Of a stretch of 64,000 nucleotides of DNA, positions 33,275 to 45,577 are shown in pieces. Position 1 is the stretch's first letter, and each line of letters starts with the position of its first letter. The position numbers were made by a program, and so were the translations under genes. The notes below the pieces were generated by a model. That model was not told where the DNA came from, searched no databases, and saw only the letters and a program-made list of their open reading frames with translations. Source of the stretch: Histoplasma ohiense (Eukaryota; Ascomycota; Eurotiomycetes; Onygenales; Ajellomycetaceae); contig JAEVHH010000007.1 of NCBI GenBank assembly GCA_017607445.1, positions 620,001 through 684,000 on the forward strand, read 5' to 3'.

Positions 33275-36258
33275 TTACTGGCCCGGATTTTTCTTGAACC
33301 GAAGTAGCTCAGAAAGACTAGCCAGGTTACAACCAGATCGAAGGAATTCATGAGACAAGAGTTCATCGGAGGTTGCACGGCTCTGTACATCGACGCAGAG
33401 ACACACACTGAGGAAAGATTTCAACTCCTTGCTGAGTTTGTCGGGTTTCTTCAGGCGTGGGGTTCCGTTTGTGGCAATGAGGTATAGCGCTTTGAGCGGC
33501 TCTTCGTTGAGGTATGGCGGCTCGGATTCGATCATCTCGATAGCCATGATGCCCAGTGACCAAATGTCAACCCGGGGGCCGTATTCCTTCTGCTTCACAA
33601 CTTCAGGCGCCATCCAGTAGGGGGTGCCCACCATGGTAGCTCTCTTGCTTTTCGATTCGGTAAGTTTGGCGCAGAAGCCGAAGTCAGCTGGAAAGGGAGA
33701 AAGGAAGAGTAGTGGTTAGCTTTGGTTGAAATTTTGTATATCGCGTGTCGATATGGAGAAATACATACTGATTTTCACATTCCCAGAACGATCTAACAGC
33801 ACGTTGTCACTCTTTATGTCACGATGTATAATCGACTGACTATGGAGATGTGCTAGGCCTTTGCAAGTCTAAGGGGAGAGAAATATGTTAGAACATTAAC
33901 TCCGACAAATGGGTTATGCAACTGACCTCGTAGCAAATAGTAGCAATCTGGTCCTCTTGTATCACCGGATTGTTATCAATGACATCCGTAAGAGCTCCAC
34001 CTTCCATAAACTCCATGACAACCCATAACTCGTTATCCTGCTCCTGCAGGAAAGACTCAAGGTAGTTGACAATGTTGGGGTGTGAACTACCCTTCATCAC
34101 GATGATCTCGTTCACGATAAGCTCTTTACGAGGTTGGCTCCTCAGATCCATTTGCTTAATGGCAACCTGGCTGCGAGAACCATTTTTCTGGTAGACCTCT
34201 TGGGCGACGTAAGATGGTGCCTTATCATTGACGCGGGCCACATATACAGACCCAGATGCTCCCTGTCCAATTTTGCGATATTTATGATATGACTCTTTAG
34301 GGTTGGTTCTCGAAACGATCTGCTTGAGTCTCTCCATCACTTCACTTTCTGTCATGGTCGACATCCGCACATCCTTATGCCGAGACCCCGCGGGTTTCTT
34401 CGTCAGGGCAGCTTCAGCCTGACGGACCGCATCGGGAGTTGCAGCCTTCTTCGTGCTAGCAGCTGTTTGCTTATTAGCAATGTTAAGAGGTTTAACTGGC
34501 TGTACAGGAGCCGGGAGACGACTCGGAGCAGGGCCTTGAGGGCTAGCGCCATTGTTTTGTGTTGGGCGTTTAATTGGCGTTTGGCCACGCGCATCTCCAC
34601 CATTGTAGCGAATAGCGCTCGAAGACTGTTGTGGACGGGATCCATCTTGACGTGGAGCAGAACGTAGAGAACCGTGTTGGGCAGCTTCATCCCCTGACCT
34701 TTGTGAAGATGGCTGTGTTCCATTCTGTTGAGCCGTAGGCGGTGAAGGAGCCGGACGCTGAGCAGTAATCTGTTTCAATGAACCTGGTGTTTGTTGTCGA
34801 CTGCGGTCAGCACCAGGAACCTTAGGTGGTGCTCTCGAAGGGTTATATCGATCTGGATCTGAATAGCCTCCAAGCTCCTGCTGGGCAACTGGCACGCGAT
34901 TCTTGGGTAGCGAAGCATTATAGGCCTCATGTTCGCGACGATTTTGCTCTTCTTCACGCTGACGCTGAACCTCTCGAATGCGGCGGGCCTCTTCGTCCAT
35001 ACGACGTCGCTGCTCTGTGTCAGGCATTTCCTTCGACCGGTCTGACGTGTACTGCTGGTTATATGGGCGCTCTGGATCTGAGGCCTTGCGTTGAGATTGG
35101 GCAGGTGAAGAACTCTGAGAGCGATCTGTGGCGCTTTGTTGGCTCTGATTATCGAGGCGTTGCAGTCCTGATGGTTGGTTGGCCCTCGGGCCAGCAATCG
35201 AATTGCCCATTGGCATCATATTGGAGCTTTTAACACCACCATGCAGGCCATCGTAATAATCCGGATTCTGTTCACGCATTTTAATGTCGGAATAGAATTC
35301 CAAAGCTTCGATCACGGCCTGTGGATTATTCTTGTAGTCCTCCTTGGTGATTGCTGATGTAGATAAGAGTTTCTCCCACTCTGCCGGAAGTCCCGTAAAT
35401 GCACCTGTCCGCGGGTCAAAGCCGACATGAACACGATGACTGAAGTTTGTTGGGTTCGATACGCCTCCCATTGCAGGACATCTCTCATGAATTTTTTCGA
35501 TCCATTCGTAGATTTCATCGTCGTTCTTGACCTCGCACGTTATGGATTTAGTAGCTAGTTCTCGATTAATAGAAGGATTGCGAATATTTGCATCCTTGGG
35601 ATTTGCTATCCGGATAATCTCGAAGGCCATTTTACAATCTTCCGATCGTGAAACCCTGATGACATGGCTCAGTTGGATCGATAACACCACCTTTCCAGTT
35701 TCGTTCTTCAGAAAGTCCAGTCGAAATTCGCGAAGGATGAGATAGCGCTGGCTCCAGCTGGCCAGAAACTTGTCCTCCTTGCAGCGCACATAACCTTCTT
35801 TGATGACGCTGACACCGCCCATGCTGCTCAGGTTTGATTTAGTTTGGCTCAACGAAAGCTGGCTGGAATTCGGGAAGACGGAGAGGGTAGGCGTTGGAGT
35901 TGAAGGGGAGTTTAGAGACATCTGGCTAAAACTCGTAGCAACAGAAGAAGTGGTAGATCCGCCAGTGTTAACGCGGGGACGGTCGACGGGTGGGCGCGGG
36001 GCAGGCCCTGGATTCATGAACTGGTCCCGGCCATACACACTGGCCTATTGTTAGCAGTGAAGACGGTGTTATTTGATCAATTGCTGGTAGAGTGAAGGCA
36101 CGCCTGCCGTGTTCGCTATTTTCTGATTGTAGATTATTGTGTCGAATCGAGGGGCCATTGCTGGGGTGATTCACTCGTGGGATGATTCTCCAAAACAACC
36201 CGACCAGCCACTCGCGACAGCAGATAGGGGGTACTTACTTGGATTGAGACGACGCCAT
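33275..36258 (-). CDS. CLA4: p21-activated kinase Cla4 (PH-CRIB-kinase)
   Basis: PAK-family Ser/Thr kinase acting downstream of Cdc42/Rac in polarity, septin assembly and hyphal growth. Four exons (36239-36258, 33927-36039, 33769-33868, 33275-33687) keep phase and give 881 residues. Domain order is diagnostic: PH domain about 84-194 (EGYVRCKEDK to IYEWIEKIHER), CRIB motif about 195-230 (ISNPTNFSHRVHVGFD-like, here VSNPTNFSHRVHVG), then a Pro/Gln/Ser-rich linker, then kinase 594-860. Kinase motifs: GQGASGSVYVA, VAIK with Lys635, HRDIKSDN with Asp728, DFG at 746-748, and the PAK-type MVGTPYWMAPEVV. The PH domain separates it from Ste20, which lacks one. Exon 1 codes only MASSQS plus two bases; the acceptor was chosen to keep phase into VYGRDQF. 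Confidence 0.94.
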
Positions 36259-38277
36259 TTCTAGATCAGGCAAGAGGAGCACACATAAGGGAATCCACGC
36301 CGGTAGTATTGATGGTAGATACAGTGAATGGGTTTGTTTATGGGGACCCGGGGACACTAGCTATGATTTGCTGAAAGGCAGAGTTGAGGGTCAGCAAACG
36401 AACACATCGCCATAAAAAAGACACAAAATGTATCTAAATATCACAGCAGAAGATATCGCACCGAGATACCCGCAGGAAGTATAAGTTAAACAGTAAAGTC
36501 GAGAGAAAGATGTTGAATGCTCGTGTGGGTTACGGGCGGAACGCCAGAGAGGGGGGGGGGGATGTACACTTACTGCTATGTAGTTAACTGGGACAAGGGA
36601 ATGGAAATAGCAAACGGAGAGGAGAAAGAAGAAAGGGCGAATGACCCAAGCCCTCCAGAAGACACACCAAGCTGAGATATCTCCTTGACGGCCTTTATCT
36701 GCTGGTCAGGCTGAGGGGAAGCGAAGGGAGAGAGTGTGTCTGTGCAGGTGGTTGGAAGAGGTGAAACGGGTAAAGAGGCTAACTACTGCAACCACACAAG
36801 AATTATTTTCCTGCGTAGAGAACTAAAAACTACGGTCAAACACTCGCTGCGGATAGATTTGGCGAGGGATCAAATCATCATCTTTCTTTCTATTTCCCCC
36901 GCAGTTACGAGGCTATCTATGTGGTCTATAAATTGGTCTTTGTTGTTTTTATTCGGTCCCATTGTAAGTATGGAGTGGTACTTCATCCCGCCTATTATTT
37001 CTGCGGCGACCATGGGTAACTCGCATGTATTTTCTCCATCCCCGTCACCGCGGCTCCAAGCCTTCCCTTGTCCCTTTTTTTTAAACTAAATAACTAGTTA
37101 TCTGAAATATTTTACCGTCCATTTATTTTATCTATTTATCTATTCACCCATTTTCTTGTGGGGAAAAAGGAAATACGAGCAAAATCGTATATATTTACAA
37201 ACATACCTGTTCCTGGTCTGCTGCAAACTCTTAAGCATACGACCCGAACAAAAGCCAGAACTTTGTTTATTCTGTCTCCCGTTATCAAGTTCTCATACTG
37301 TCAGGGCAAGGTTTTCCCATCTGTTTTTATCTCACTGCTCCGTCCAAGTGTCCACCGAAATGCCGTCTCCGGGAGGATCTGATCACCGAACAAAATGGGT
37401 ATGACAAAGCTTGACTAGACTCAGCCTCGACAACCAGGCGCTACGGGATGTAGTGGCATTGACAATAGCATACAAATAAATCGCTTGTAGGAAGAGGGGG
37501 GAAGAAAAAGAAAAGGCCAGTGGCGAGCTATCAACCCTGAGGCCGATTTCCTTCGTCTTTCATTCCCTCCTGTGTGGATGAGAGAGTCCACGCTTCTATC
37601 TAACCTTCAGTGCCAACACAGTAACACAAACAATGAAATAGAAGAAGAGGAGAAAATCAAAGAAATAGTCATACATTAGTAATAGCATTTAAGCAACTCT
37701 TGGTTCCCAAGAAAAAGGAGGATGTCCCCGCCTGCACGGATATTCAACCATCCCGATCGTCCATCTGAAACAGTATCAAGCTATAAATAAACCCATCACC
37801 CTGGTTGGATGGCCGAGGCATTTTTGTTTGAAATAGTTTTAAGAGTTGAATTTCTTGTTTCACATATAAATGCTATTTTGCAGGGGTTGTGTACATGAGC
37901 TTGTATATACATATATACATACAAAGAAACAGGTTTGGATGAAGTGGATTCATGTAGAGGGGACTGAGGGGAAGGAAAGGGAAGTGATCCGGGAAATGTA
38001 AGTATACATGCAGCAAGAGCCACTAGAGGGAGGTCTTGTTCTAAAACTGAACAGTTCAGCATGGGAGAATAAATGAAAAAAAAAAAAAAAGGGCTTCATA
38101 AAGTGATCTTCACTTTATGCGCTCTCAGGTTTCAAGAAAGCAAAAAGCCAGCGTGACAAATTTCGCATCATGGTTTCGCTTGAATGGTAAAATACATACC
38201 ACATCGCATGAGGGGAATCAAAGAAAACAACCGTTACCGCGCAGATAGATGGATAGGAAAGGAGAATCTACTTCAAC
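36259..38277. other. 2 kb spacer: CLA4 promoter and POS5 3' region
   Basis: Both neighbours are on the minus strand. The part next to CLA4 (36260-36700) is its leader and promoter, with an 11-base G run near 36551. The part next to POS5 is AT-rich with short A tracts (38078-38091). ORFs at 36736-37089 and 37156-37404 have no recognisable product. Confidence 0.4.
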
Positions 38278-39864
38278 TCATGCCTCTGACCCAAAAGGAT
38301 AATTAAACTTCAACAACCCATTCAACCCCCCGACCCACCCATCGGCCGCATCGCCGCCGCCATTTCCGCCATTCCCATCTCCCAAAGTTTTCCTCATCAC
38401 ACACGGAATGCCCCCCTTCCACTCCCCATTCTCCTTCTCAATCTCTTCTCCCCACACCCTCACTTCCATCCCAACCCTCAATCCCTGCGCCATCATCACC
38501 CCGTCAATACTAACCTCAACCTCGCGCCCGCGGTTCTTCTCGCTGAGCCTCAGCGTCACGGGCGTGCTGGATGGGATGACTAGTGGGCGGAAGCTAAGAC
38601 TACGCGGGCAGATGGGTGTGACTAGCAACGAAGGGACGAGCGGGTGGATGATGCTCCCGCCACTGCTGAGACTATATGCAGTGCTGCCCGTGGGAGTGGA
38701 GATGATCATTCCGTCCGCGACAGCCTCGGTGAGGAAGCGCCCGCCCACGTAGACTTCGACGATGGCAAGGTGCGGTTGTTTGCCACGGTGGATGACCACT
38801 TCGTTCATGGCGTGCACGCCGCCATCGTCATCGGAGGGGGAGGCCATGGTTGCGCCGTCGCGGTGGACCGGGCGGCCGTCTGGCGTGTATACTCCCACCC
38901 GTAGACGGCTACGGACAAGGATCTTTGCAGGTCTCGATGCCCCCATGGACTTCCCGCGGACCGAAGTCCAGCCATCTGCGGATGAGGGCAGTGCCGTGGA
39001 GGACACTGATGGGCCATTTTCTGCATCCATTCTTTGTCCATGGCGCACCAATAGAGATGCGCGGTCCCCCGGTCCAGCTCCCGACATGTATACTTCCCTG
39101 AAAGCGCCTTTGTATTCGGAAAACTTCCATTCTCCGAGGAAACCCAATGTTCCCATACTGAAGGCAAGGATTGGAGGAACAAGTTTAGATGTTGCGAAAA
39201 AGGAGGATGCACGTAAGATGGTTCCGTCACCGCCTAGCGTAACTGTGAGGTCAATTTTTTTGGGCGGTAGTTTGTCCAGGTCGAGGTTGGTATATACAGG
39301 AAATGATAGCACATCGTGCACCTCCGCTGCGGTTTCGCGCTCTAATATGATAGAAATGGGGGAATAGGTAGACTTTAAGTGACTGATGGAAAGGGGAGGA
39401 AGTGTTAGTAAACCAGTAGAATGCAGAATGTATGCGAGGTACATATCAAAACGTACTTCGCGAATTCAATAAGAGACTGTGTCACCTGTGGCGCCCCCTT
39501 CTTTCTAACGAGGAGGATGTTCTGCGGTGGCCTTGGCCACCGGAGAGCTAGGAGGTCACTCCCCCGCGATGCTATTTACGAAACGCCCACATGTAAGTAT
39601 GCGCACAACGTGCTGACTGACTAGACTGAACCACTGGAAAAAGAAGATAGAGAAGAGAAAAGAATCGATAAATTGACGCACACCTTCATACCGTGGGAAT
39701 CCGGAATCCGGTAAGCGGGTAATATCTTCGATTTTGCGGAGAGGGGCAGCTGCAGAGAACGCGCGCCAAACCCGATTTCTGGCTACAGATTTTCGTCCCC
39801 ACGCAGGAAAAGCAACAGGAACAGGAACACGTCTGAGACTCGTTCCTCTAACGACTGATTCCAT
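38278..39864 (-). CDS. POS5: Mitochondrial NAD(H) kinase, Pos5-like
   Basis: Phosphorylates NADH/NAD+ to make NADPH/NADP+ in the mitochondrial matrix, supporting oxidative-stress defence and Fe-S/arginine metabolism. Exons 39684-39864, 39457-39547 and 38278-39382 give 458 residues in phase. Residues 1-45 are rich in Arg, Ser and Ala with very few acidic residues (RRVPVPVAFPAWGRKSVARN), a strong mitochondrial presequence. Kinase landmarks: QNILLVRKKG, the catalytic LGGDGTILRASS (140-151), MGTLGFLGEW, NEVVIHRG, and the substrate motif ADGMIISTPTGSTAYSLS. A Gly/Asn-rich segment lies near the C-terminus. A loop of about 60 residues after SGAGPGDRAS is longer than in yeast. Identity as NAD kinase is firm; the mitochondrial isoform is inferred from the presequence. 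Confidence 0.93.
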
Positions 39865-41046
39865 TGTATTTTAAACTCCAGCGAGTTGAGGGAAGATTGA
39901 TTTTGTGAAACAGCGGATGGTAACTCAAGGATCTAGAGAGCCATAAGACAAAAGTGTGAGTAAAGTGGCTGGATATATATAGGTTTCTGTAATGCTTGAA
40001 TTTTGAGGGGCTTAACTTACAACTAAGTGAGGCCATAGTCCCCTGGAAGCCAAGCAGTTTCCCCTCTCAGTTCCGTTTTTCTCTTGACCCTTGTTCACAC
40101 TCTCTCTCTCCCAGCAAGGTGGAAACGGCCAAGGAAAGGAAAGGCTTTAACAAATATGTTGGAACTCAGCTGCTTCGAAATGTCCGATGCGGAGGTACCA
40201 TGTTCTTGGGTAAAAGATGTAAGAAGTCAGGAGCAAGATCGAGCGTCTGTTTAGGATCCATGGGACAATTGGAAGTTTGTTAGCAACGGGACCGAGCGGG
40301 GAAGTCAAGGGGATCATACTATATGTGGAGGACCCACCGTGAGACTAATGCAGGATATTATACCTGTAGGTAGGAGGAGACAAGGAATACAAGTAGTTAT
40401 CCTTATCCCGTATACAGATACTTATTCGCGTCCATTCCTTTCTGAATGAACAAGTTGAAGTCGTGGAGCTGTTTCGCCAGTTCTAGTTCGGTCCGAAGTC
40501 AGAACCTTGGAGGAGCCACTTAGTCAGCACCATAGAACGGTTTGCAAAAAACAACGAACATGGCGTGCCCTCTGAATGAGAGCTTTTGTACTACACTCTA
40601 CCTCCCCCTATGTGGCAGGGGCATATGTCACCGTCTTTTCTCACCATTCTCCTGAGCCCACGGTTTGGTAGTTATGCCCTTATCGGCGATGTGGTTGACG
40701 AGAGACTGTGAAAACACCCACTCAATCGATGTCTTCGCCATCCTCCTTTGCCAGGTGTAAATGGATAGACCAGGGTTGGCCTGAAGATAATTGAGGCTGT
40801 TAGAGCTGGGGATCAGAGGAATGCTCAACTCATATCCTGCTGAACCCACTCATCAAATGCATCCCCAACAAACATAAAATCTACTAGCCAAAGTCTATGA
40901 TCCTCTCTATTTTGGTCATAAGCAAGACAATGCATACCCATTTTCTGTGTCGATAGTGACTACTTACATAAGACCGCAGCATACAGAATTCTGTCTGAGT
41001 TGCAAGGAACAGTAATACCCAAGTTCGTGGTTCATTCTCTCTTGAA
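39865..41046. other. Spacer, start of accessory region
   Basis: About 1.2 kb. The first 200 bases are the POS5 promoter. Beyond 40200 only short ORFs occur (for example 40628-40849 minus) with no known match. It leads into a region of gene relics. Confidence 0.4.
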
Positions 41047-41379
41047 TTGTGTCACAGCCGAACAGCTTCTCGTTTCCTTCAACTAACTCTAATTGAAATG
41101 GTTCCCAGAGTCTCCGTACAGGACCTTGATCCACCACATAGCCTACAGGCAGAACGCCTGACCATTATGAAAGAAGTGATCGACGCTGAGTCCCTGCTCT
41201 ACATATATAATGTTCAGCATAGGGAGTTATTCCTGAGGAATGTGCTCGTTTTAGGCAGACCTGGATTTGATTCCCGATGGATAGTGATCGTCAACTTTGG
41301 AAAATCTGCCCCCACTTCAGTACCGGAACAGATGAAATCAATCTGGCTTCCTTCTTTCCTAACAAGACCTCCACTCTGA
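41047..41379 (+). pseudogene. Protein-kinase-like fragment with altered catalytic motifs
   Basis: The 110-residue frame contains IMKEVIDAESLLYIYNVQH followed by RELFLRNVLVLGRPG and WIVIVNFGKS. The order matches the catalytic loop and magnesium loop of fungal kinase-like proteins, where HRDxxxRN and DFG would stand. Here they read HRE and NFG, so both key aspartates are lost. No glycine loop or ATP-binding lysine region precedes it in frame, and the C-lobe stops early at 41379. It is best read as a relic, or less likely an exon of an inactive pseudokinase. It lies 900 bases from another kinase-like pseudogene on the opposite strand. Confidence 0.5.
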
Positions 41380-42260
41380 CCGCTTGGAGTTGACCCGTGT
41401 AGCCAGGTGGAGGACATGACAAAACATAATTTGGGCATCTCTCAGGGCGCACTTCGGAGTGAGATAATCACCAACTTCTGATGAAGCTCCTCTCATTAGA
41501 GGGTGGAGCCAGATGGCACTGTGAAATCAGCTGGAAAGTTTCTGCCTATATCGGACTATTTCGTAACCTCATTCGTTGTGACTCCCCAGCCTCGAAAATA
41601 GCACACCAAGGGTGATTCCAAAATGCTTCTCCTCCAACTCCGGCATTTCTGGGTTCCCTTTATATATCAGAATTGTTTTTACAGAGACAGGAATTTAGGC
41701 AAAACAAAGAACGACCAATTGTTTTGAATAGATTTTCTATGGATTATCCAAAAGACCATGTTTCAAGAGCCTAACCATATGCGGGCCCTCTCTCCACTCC
41801 TGAATATATCCATCTGCTCTGTCAAAATATATCGCCTCAAGCTTCAGCACGGCATCGCGCTTTTAGTGCTCCAAATCGGATTAGCATATTCAACTGAAAG
41901 AATTTGGATCGTCGCATGTGTAATGGACAATGCTTAACACATTCTCTGTTTTCCTCCCATTGTAGTTCCCAACAAACAGGCCTGCGTGTTATTGAGAGCC
42001 TAAATTGTCAAGGATTCTGCCAAGAGAAAGTTTTGGGATTCCACCCATAACTAAACCCTCACACAGTTCCTTCCGTGATGAGAAACCGCCTGCAGATATG
42101 GGTGCTGGACGATCAACTGCCTCATTGATGATACAGCAAAAGTTTTTTGTATCTGCTGCTGATTCTGTCACTGTTCTGTATTTGCTGTATGAGTACCTTC
42201 AGCCATTCATATCTTCATATCTATCTATGAGCTGGGAGAGGCCGCCCGCAAAGACACTGT
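41380..42260. other. Spacer between two kinase-like relics
   Basis: About 880 bases, AT-rich at 41640-41760. Translations show nothing recognisable. It may include decayed remainder of the neighbouring relics. Confidence 0.35.
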
Positions 42261-43318
42261 TTACTTGGCTAGTGCCTTGGCCGTAGGGCTGAGTTTTGCA
42301 ATGATGTAAGATAGACCCAATCGTGATCCAGGGCTTTTTGTTGCTGCAGCCGCTGCAATCCCCTTCATTAGCTGCTTCACTCGACTGTTGCTGTTAAGCT
42401 CTGCCATCGCCGATAACAATTGACCGTACGCCCAGATATCGTTTCTCTGGCGCACTTCGAAAGGTAAAGAGAGAGGATCCAATATTTCCCGTATCTCTGG
42501 CGCCAGCCATTCATGCGTGACCCCTCCGATACCACTTATATCGATTAGAACGGCATTCCCTTAATTATCAATCACAACGTTCGAAGGCTTCAGATCCATA
42601 TGCGTATTATTTCTGGGATGAAGCCGGTAAAGGGCATCAGCAATGTGTAGTGCCCATCTGCGCCACGGGTGATTGCTTCCATCCGCCGCCCTCAGAGCCT
42701 GCTCCAACGTCCCTTCCGAATGGTAATCCAACAGAATACCTCGCATAACAGGTGGGCTATAATCCTGATCTGTCGTCGAATAGGGTTTTTTTGAGATAAT
42801 AACAGCAACTAGCTGCACAACGCTTGATATAACGCGAAACAGCTTAAGATTTTGTAGTTCTGAAGAGCCGCGCTATCTCTTAGGTAGAAAGGCCTATTGA
42901 TCTCTCTGTAGACGTACCAGCTCTCGTCATTGTTAAGCTGAACCCGAGAAACCCAGGGGACGACGTTTTGAATTTCGTCTTTTGTCTGGATATCTATCAG
43001 CCATCTTGTTGGCTCTGATAGATCCTCAATATAAGGGTACGTCACTCTCAAAGGATCCTCGTGAACAGTGAAACTTAATTCGCTGGCCATTTCAGCGAAA
43101 CTGTTTCCCGAGGCTAAAATAGTACTTGAACCCGTCTTTAAGGGAGGTATTTCTGAACAAGGATCCTGGAGCCTCAGTTTTGTCACGGGTATCAACTCTA
43201 TCTCTGTGGTAGTATTGTCGAGGAGGGTTGGAAGGAAGCCGAAATCGATGTGTGAAATGAAAACTTCAAACTCCAGACGTCTCTCGAATTTTCTTCTTCT
43301 TTGGCTCTGGCCGGGCAT
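42261..43318 (-). pseudogene. Kinase-like gene with a frameshift and an in-frame stop
   Basis: Three minus-strand pieces line up as one protein. Piece one (43318 to about 42870) has an N-terminal region ending DESWYVYREI and FYLRDSAA. Piece two continues in another frame with LQNLKLFRVISSVVQLVAVI, then MRGILLDYHSEGTLEQAL and HMDLKPSNVVIDN, a kinase catalytic loop. A TAA at 42561-42563 then interrupts the frame, and piece three carries on in the same frame with GNAVLIDISGIGGVTHEWL, APEI and RQRNDIWAYGQLLSAMA to 42261. The DFG position reads DIS. The layout resembles kinase-like proteins that are expanded in Onygenales. One indel near 42870 and one stop mark it as a pseudogene, unless they are assembly errors. 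No intron signals fit either break. Confidence 0.72.
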
Positions 43319-44551
43319 CCATCTAGAGGCTACTTTGATGTGCCATTTTTTGTGACCCGAATGAACAATGGCGTTCAGCGAGCAGCGAAAAGGCTGGGAC
43401 CCTCCAACACTGCGGGTACAAGCTCAACACTGCATAACTCCATCTCCAGGCGCACTTAAGATTTCTAGTTTAGGCAAACAATTTTGGGCTGGGGTACGAG
43501 TGAAAGTGAAAAGGGGAGAATGGATCGCTTTGAAATACCACCCTCCACGGCATAACTAGTGGTCTATTATTAACTACGGCGGAAGCTAGCTACTTGTGTC
43601 TAATAAATAATATATCCTCGCAGTTGGCTACTGGCGCAACAGAGCTCAGTTACCACCTGCCATTAACACCATCTATCAAATAGCTTCTTCATCACACTCT
43701 TCATTCACAACCAATATATATATATAATAAAAAATTTGTTGATTATATTATAAACTACTCTTTATCCGAAAGTATATTTATAAATAGCAATATTATACAG
43801 CAGCAGACCTACAGTATAAAAGGCTCTGTAATTCCTCTGATCATTAAAGAAGATCAGAGCCCGAGGTAGCTATGATCTAAATACAAAAGCTTTCTTATTG
43901 CGATCGCTAACTATCATACTTTTTCCTAGCCTTCAGTCTGCGTGGCGGAGCTTCTGCAGACGCGGGGGGGGTTGATCTCAGCCTCCACAAGAGCGCTAAA
44001 AGACTGGGTTGCCAGACATAAAACCCGGCTAGTGGTGCCCTGGCCGGCGTTGTTGCCCCTCAGCCAGCATGGGTAATGGTAGCGGAGTGACCAGGTAGAT
44101 TGGAATTATATAACAGTCCCTTGCTCCCTCTTATGCCGCTCATTCCAGACTAATTCGACAAGGGAATAGGATATCGAGACGACAACATGGAGTTGAATAT
44201 CATCCGGCGAGTTAACAAGGATGTGGCATGAACAAGAAAATGGTGAAACACATCAACGATGGGCTTATGGGGAAAGGGTCTCGGCACCGGAGCCAACAAT
44301 TGGGCGAAGGGTTGTTCAGCTTTGGGAACTAGTCCGTCCCTTACTCAGAGCTCTTTTCAGCTTTGAAGGCGGAGATCCTCTGTGATGCCCAGTCGTGAGG
44401 GGATGGAATTTGCATATAAAGGGGTTCTGGAGAAGGCCAGGGAATCAGCGACCCAGTTCAATCTTATATTCTGAGGCATATCAGTGGGCCATCAAGCACA
44501 TAAATAAATACATAAAAATACACACCTGCCGCCTTTTCCAACCCCACCGCC
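43319..44551. other. AT-rich spacer
   Basis: About 1.2 kb. A very AT-rich block at 43600-43810 includes a TA repeat (43716-43728) and may be decayed repeat DNA. The last 400 bases precede the sulfotransferase-like gene and hold its promoter. No gene seen. Confidence 0.4.
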
Positions 44552-45577
44552 ATGGGTATGAATAGCCTGTTCTGGCGCTTCTGCGAATGGTTCTATTCGT
44601 TTCCCGAACCCCCTCCGCGTGTTCGAACTAAGCCCATGGAAGTTCTGTGCGTTGGGTATCCTCGTAGTGGGACTGAATCGTTGCAGAATGCCCTATTAAT
44701 GCTCGGATACGATTATACATACCATGTACGACCCTACCAAACTTGTTATATCCCTACCTTCTCAGCTGGGCTGGAGGTTATCACCTCTGTGCCCAGTTCC
44801 TTGCGCTTCCCTTGACGCTCATGTTCCGAAAATACTAACGTCACTGCGTGCACATTTTGCGGCCGACCTCGATAGGGTTGGGATATCCTCTTCGAAGAAC
44901 CCTTGAACATTCAAGCCTGGGTCAGGCTCGCTCGCAAAAAGTGGCACAACCCACACGGTGGCGGAGACTGCACCATCACGGCAGCTGAGTTTGACGCACT
45001 GCTCGGACATAGCGTGGCTGTCACAGACGCTCCAGCATCATGTTTCGCCGCAGAAATAATTGCTGCCTACCCCAACGCCAAAGTCATTCTTAACATTCGA
45101 GGCGACCTGGATAAATGGCATGCAAGCGCACTCAAGAATCTCTGTCACGCGATAGACGACAACTGGCTTTTATGGTTGTTTTCTTGGTTCAGCGGAGAGT
45201 TGTGGTGGGGTTGGCATGTGTACCAGCGTTTTCTTTTGATGCGACTCTTCAGGTGCTCTGACTCTTCATTGCATTCGGGATTGGGCAACTGCGGGAAGTG
45301 GATAAATCGAGAGCATTCTGCGATGATCCGAGGCCTTGTTCCACCGGAACGGTTGCTGGAGTGGAAAGTTGAAGACGGTTGGGAGCCGTTATGCAAATTC
45401 TTAGGAAAGGAGGTTCCGCACGGCCAACCGTTTCCAAGAAGAAACGACTCGGCAGAGTTTCAGAAGAAAGTTGAAAATGCGCTCAAAAGACATAAAGCGA
45501 CGGTTTTAAAAAATTTGCTTCTTGCCTTTACTTGTTTGGTGGCCGTTCTAGCGTTTGTGTGGCAGCTGGTGTGCTAG
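44552..45577 (+). CDS. Sulfotransferase-like P-loop protein with C-terminal membrane anchor
   Basis: Belongs to the fungal sulfotransferase-like family (Sulfotransfer_4 type) that is often mislabelled NAD-dependent epimerase. Exons 44552-44725 and 44876-45577 give 291 residues. The nucleotide-binding loop VLCVGYPRSGTESLQNAL lies at 31-48 and matches the 5'-phosphosulfate loop pattern. Then come LGYDYTYH-GWDILFEE across the intron, AVTDAPASCFAAEIIAAYP, and AKVILNIRGDLDKWHAS, corresponding to the 3'-phosphate-binding region. EWKVEDGWEPLCKFLGKEVP is a family hallmark. The final 25 residues form one hydrophobic helix (LLLAFTCLVAVLAFVW), suggesting tail anchoring. The GTACGA/ATAG intron restores YHGWD in phase. 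Substrate unknown. It is the only apparently intact gene in the 40-47.6 kb island. Confidence 0.8.
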
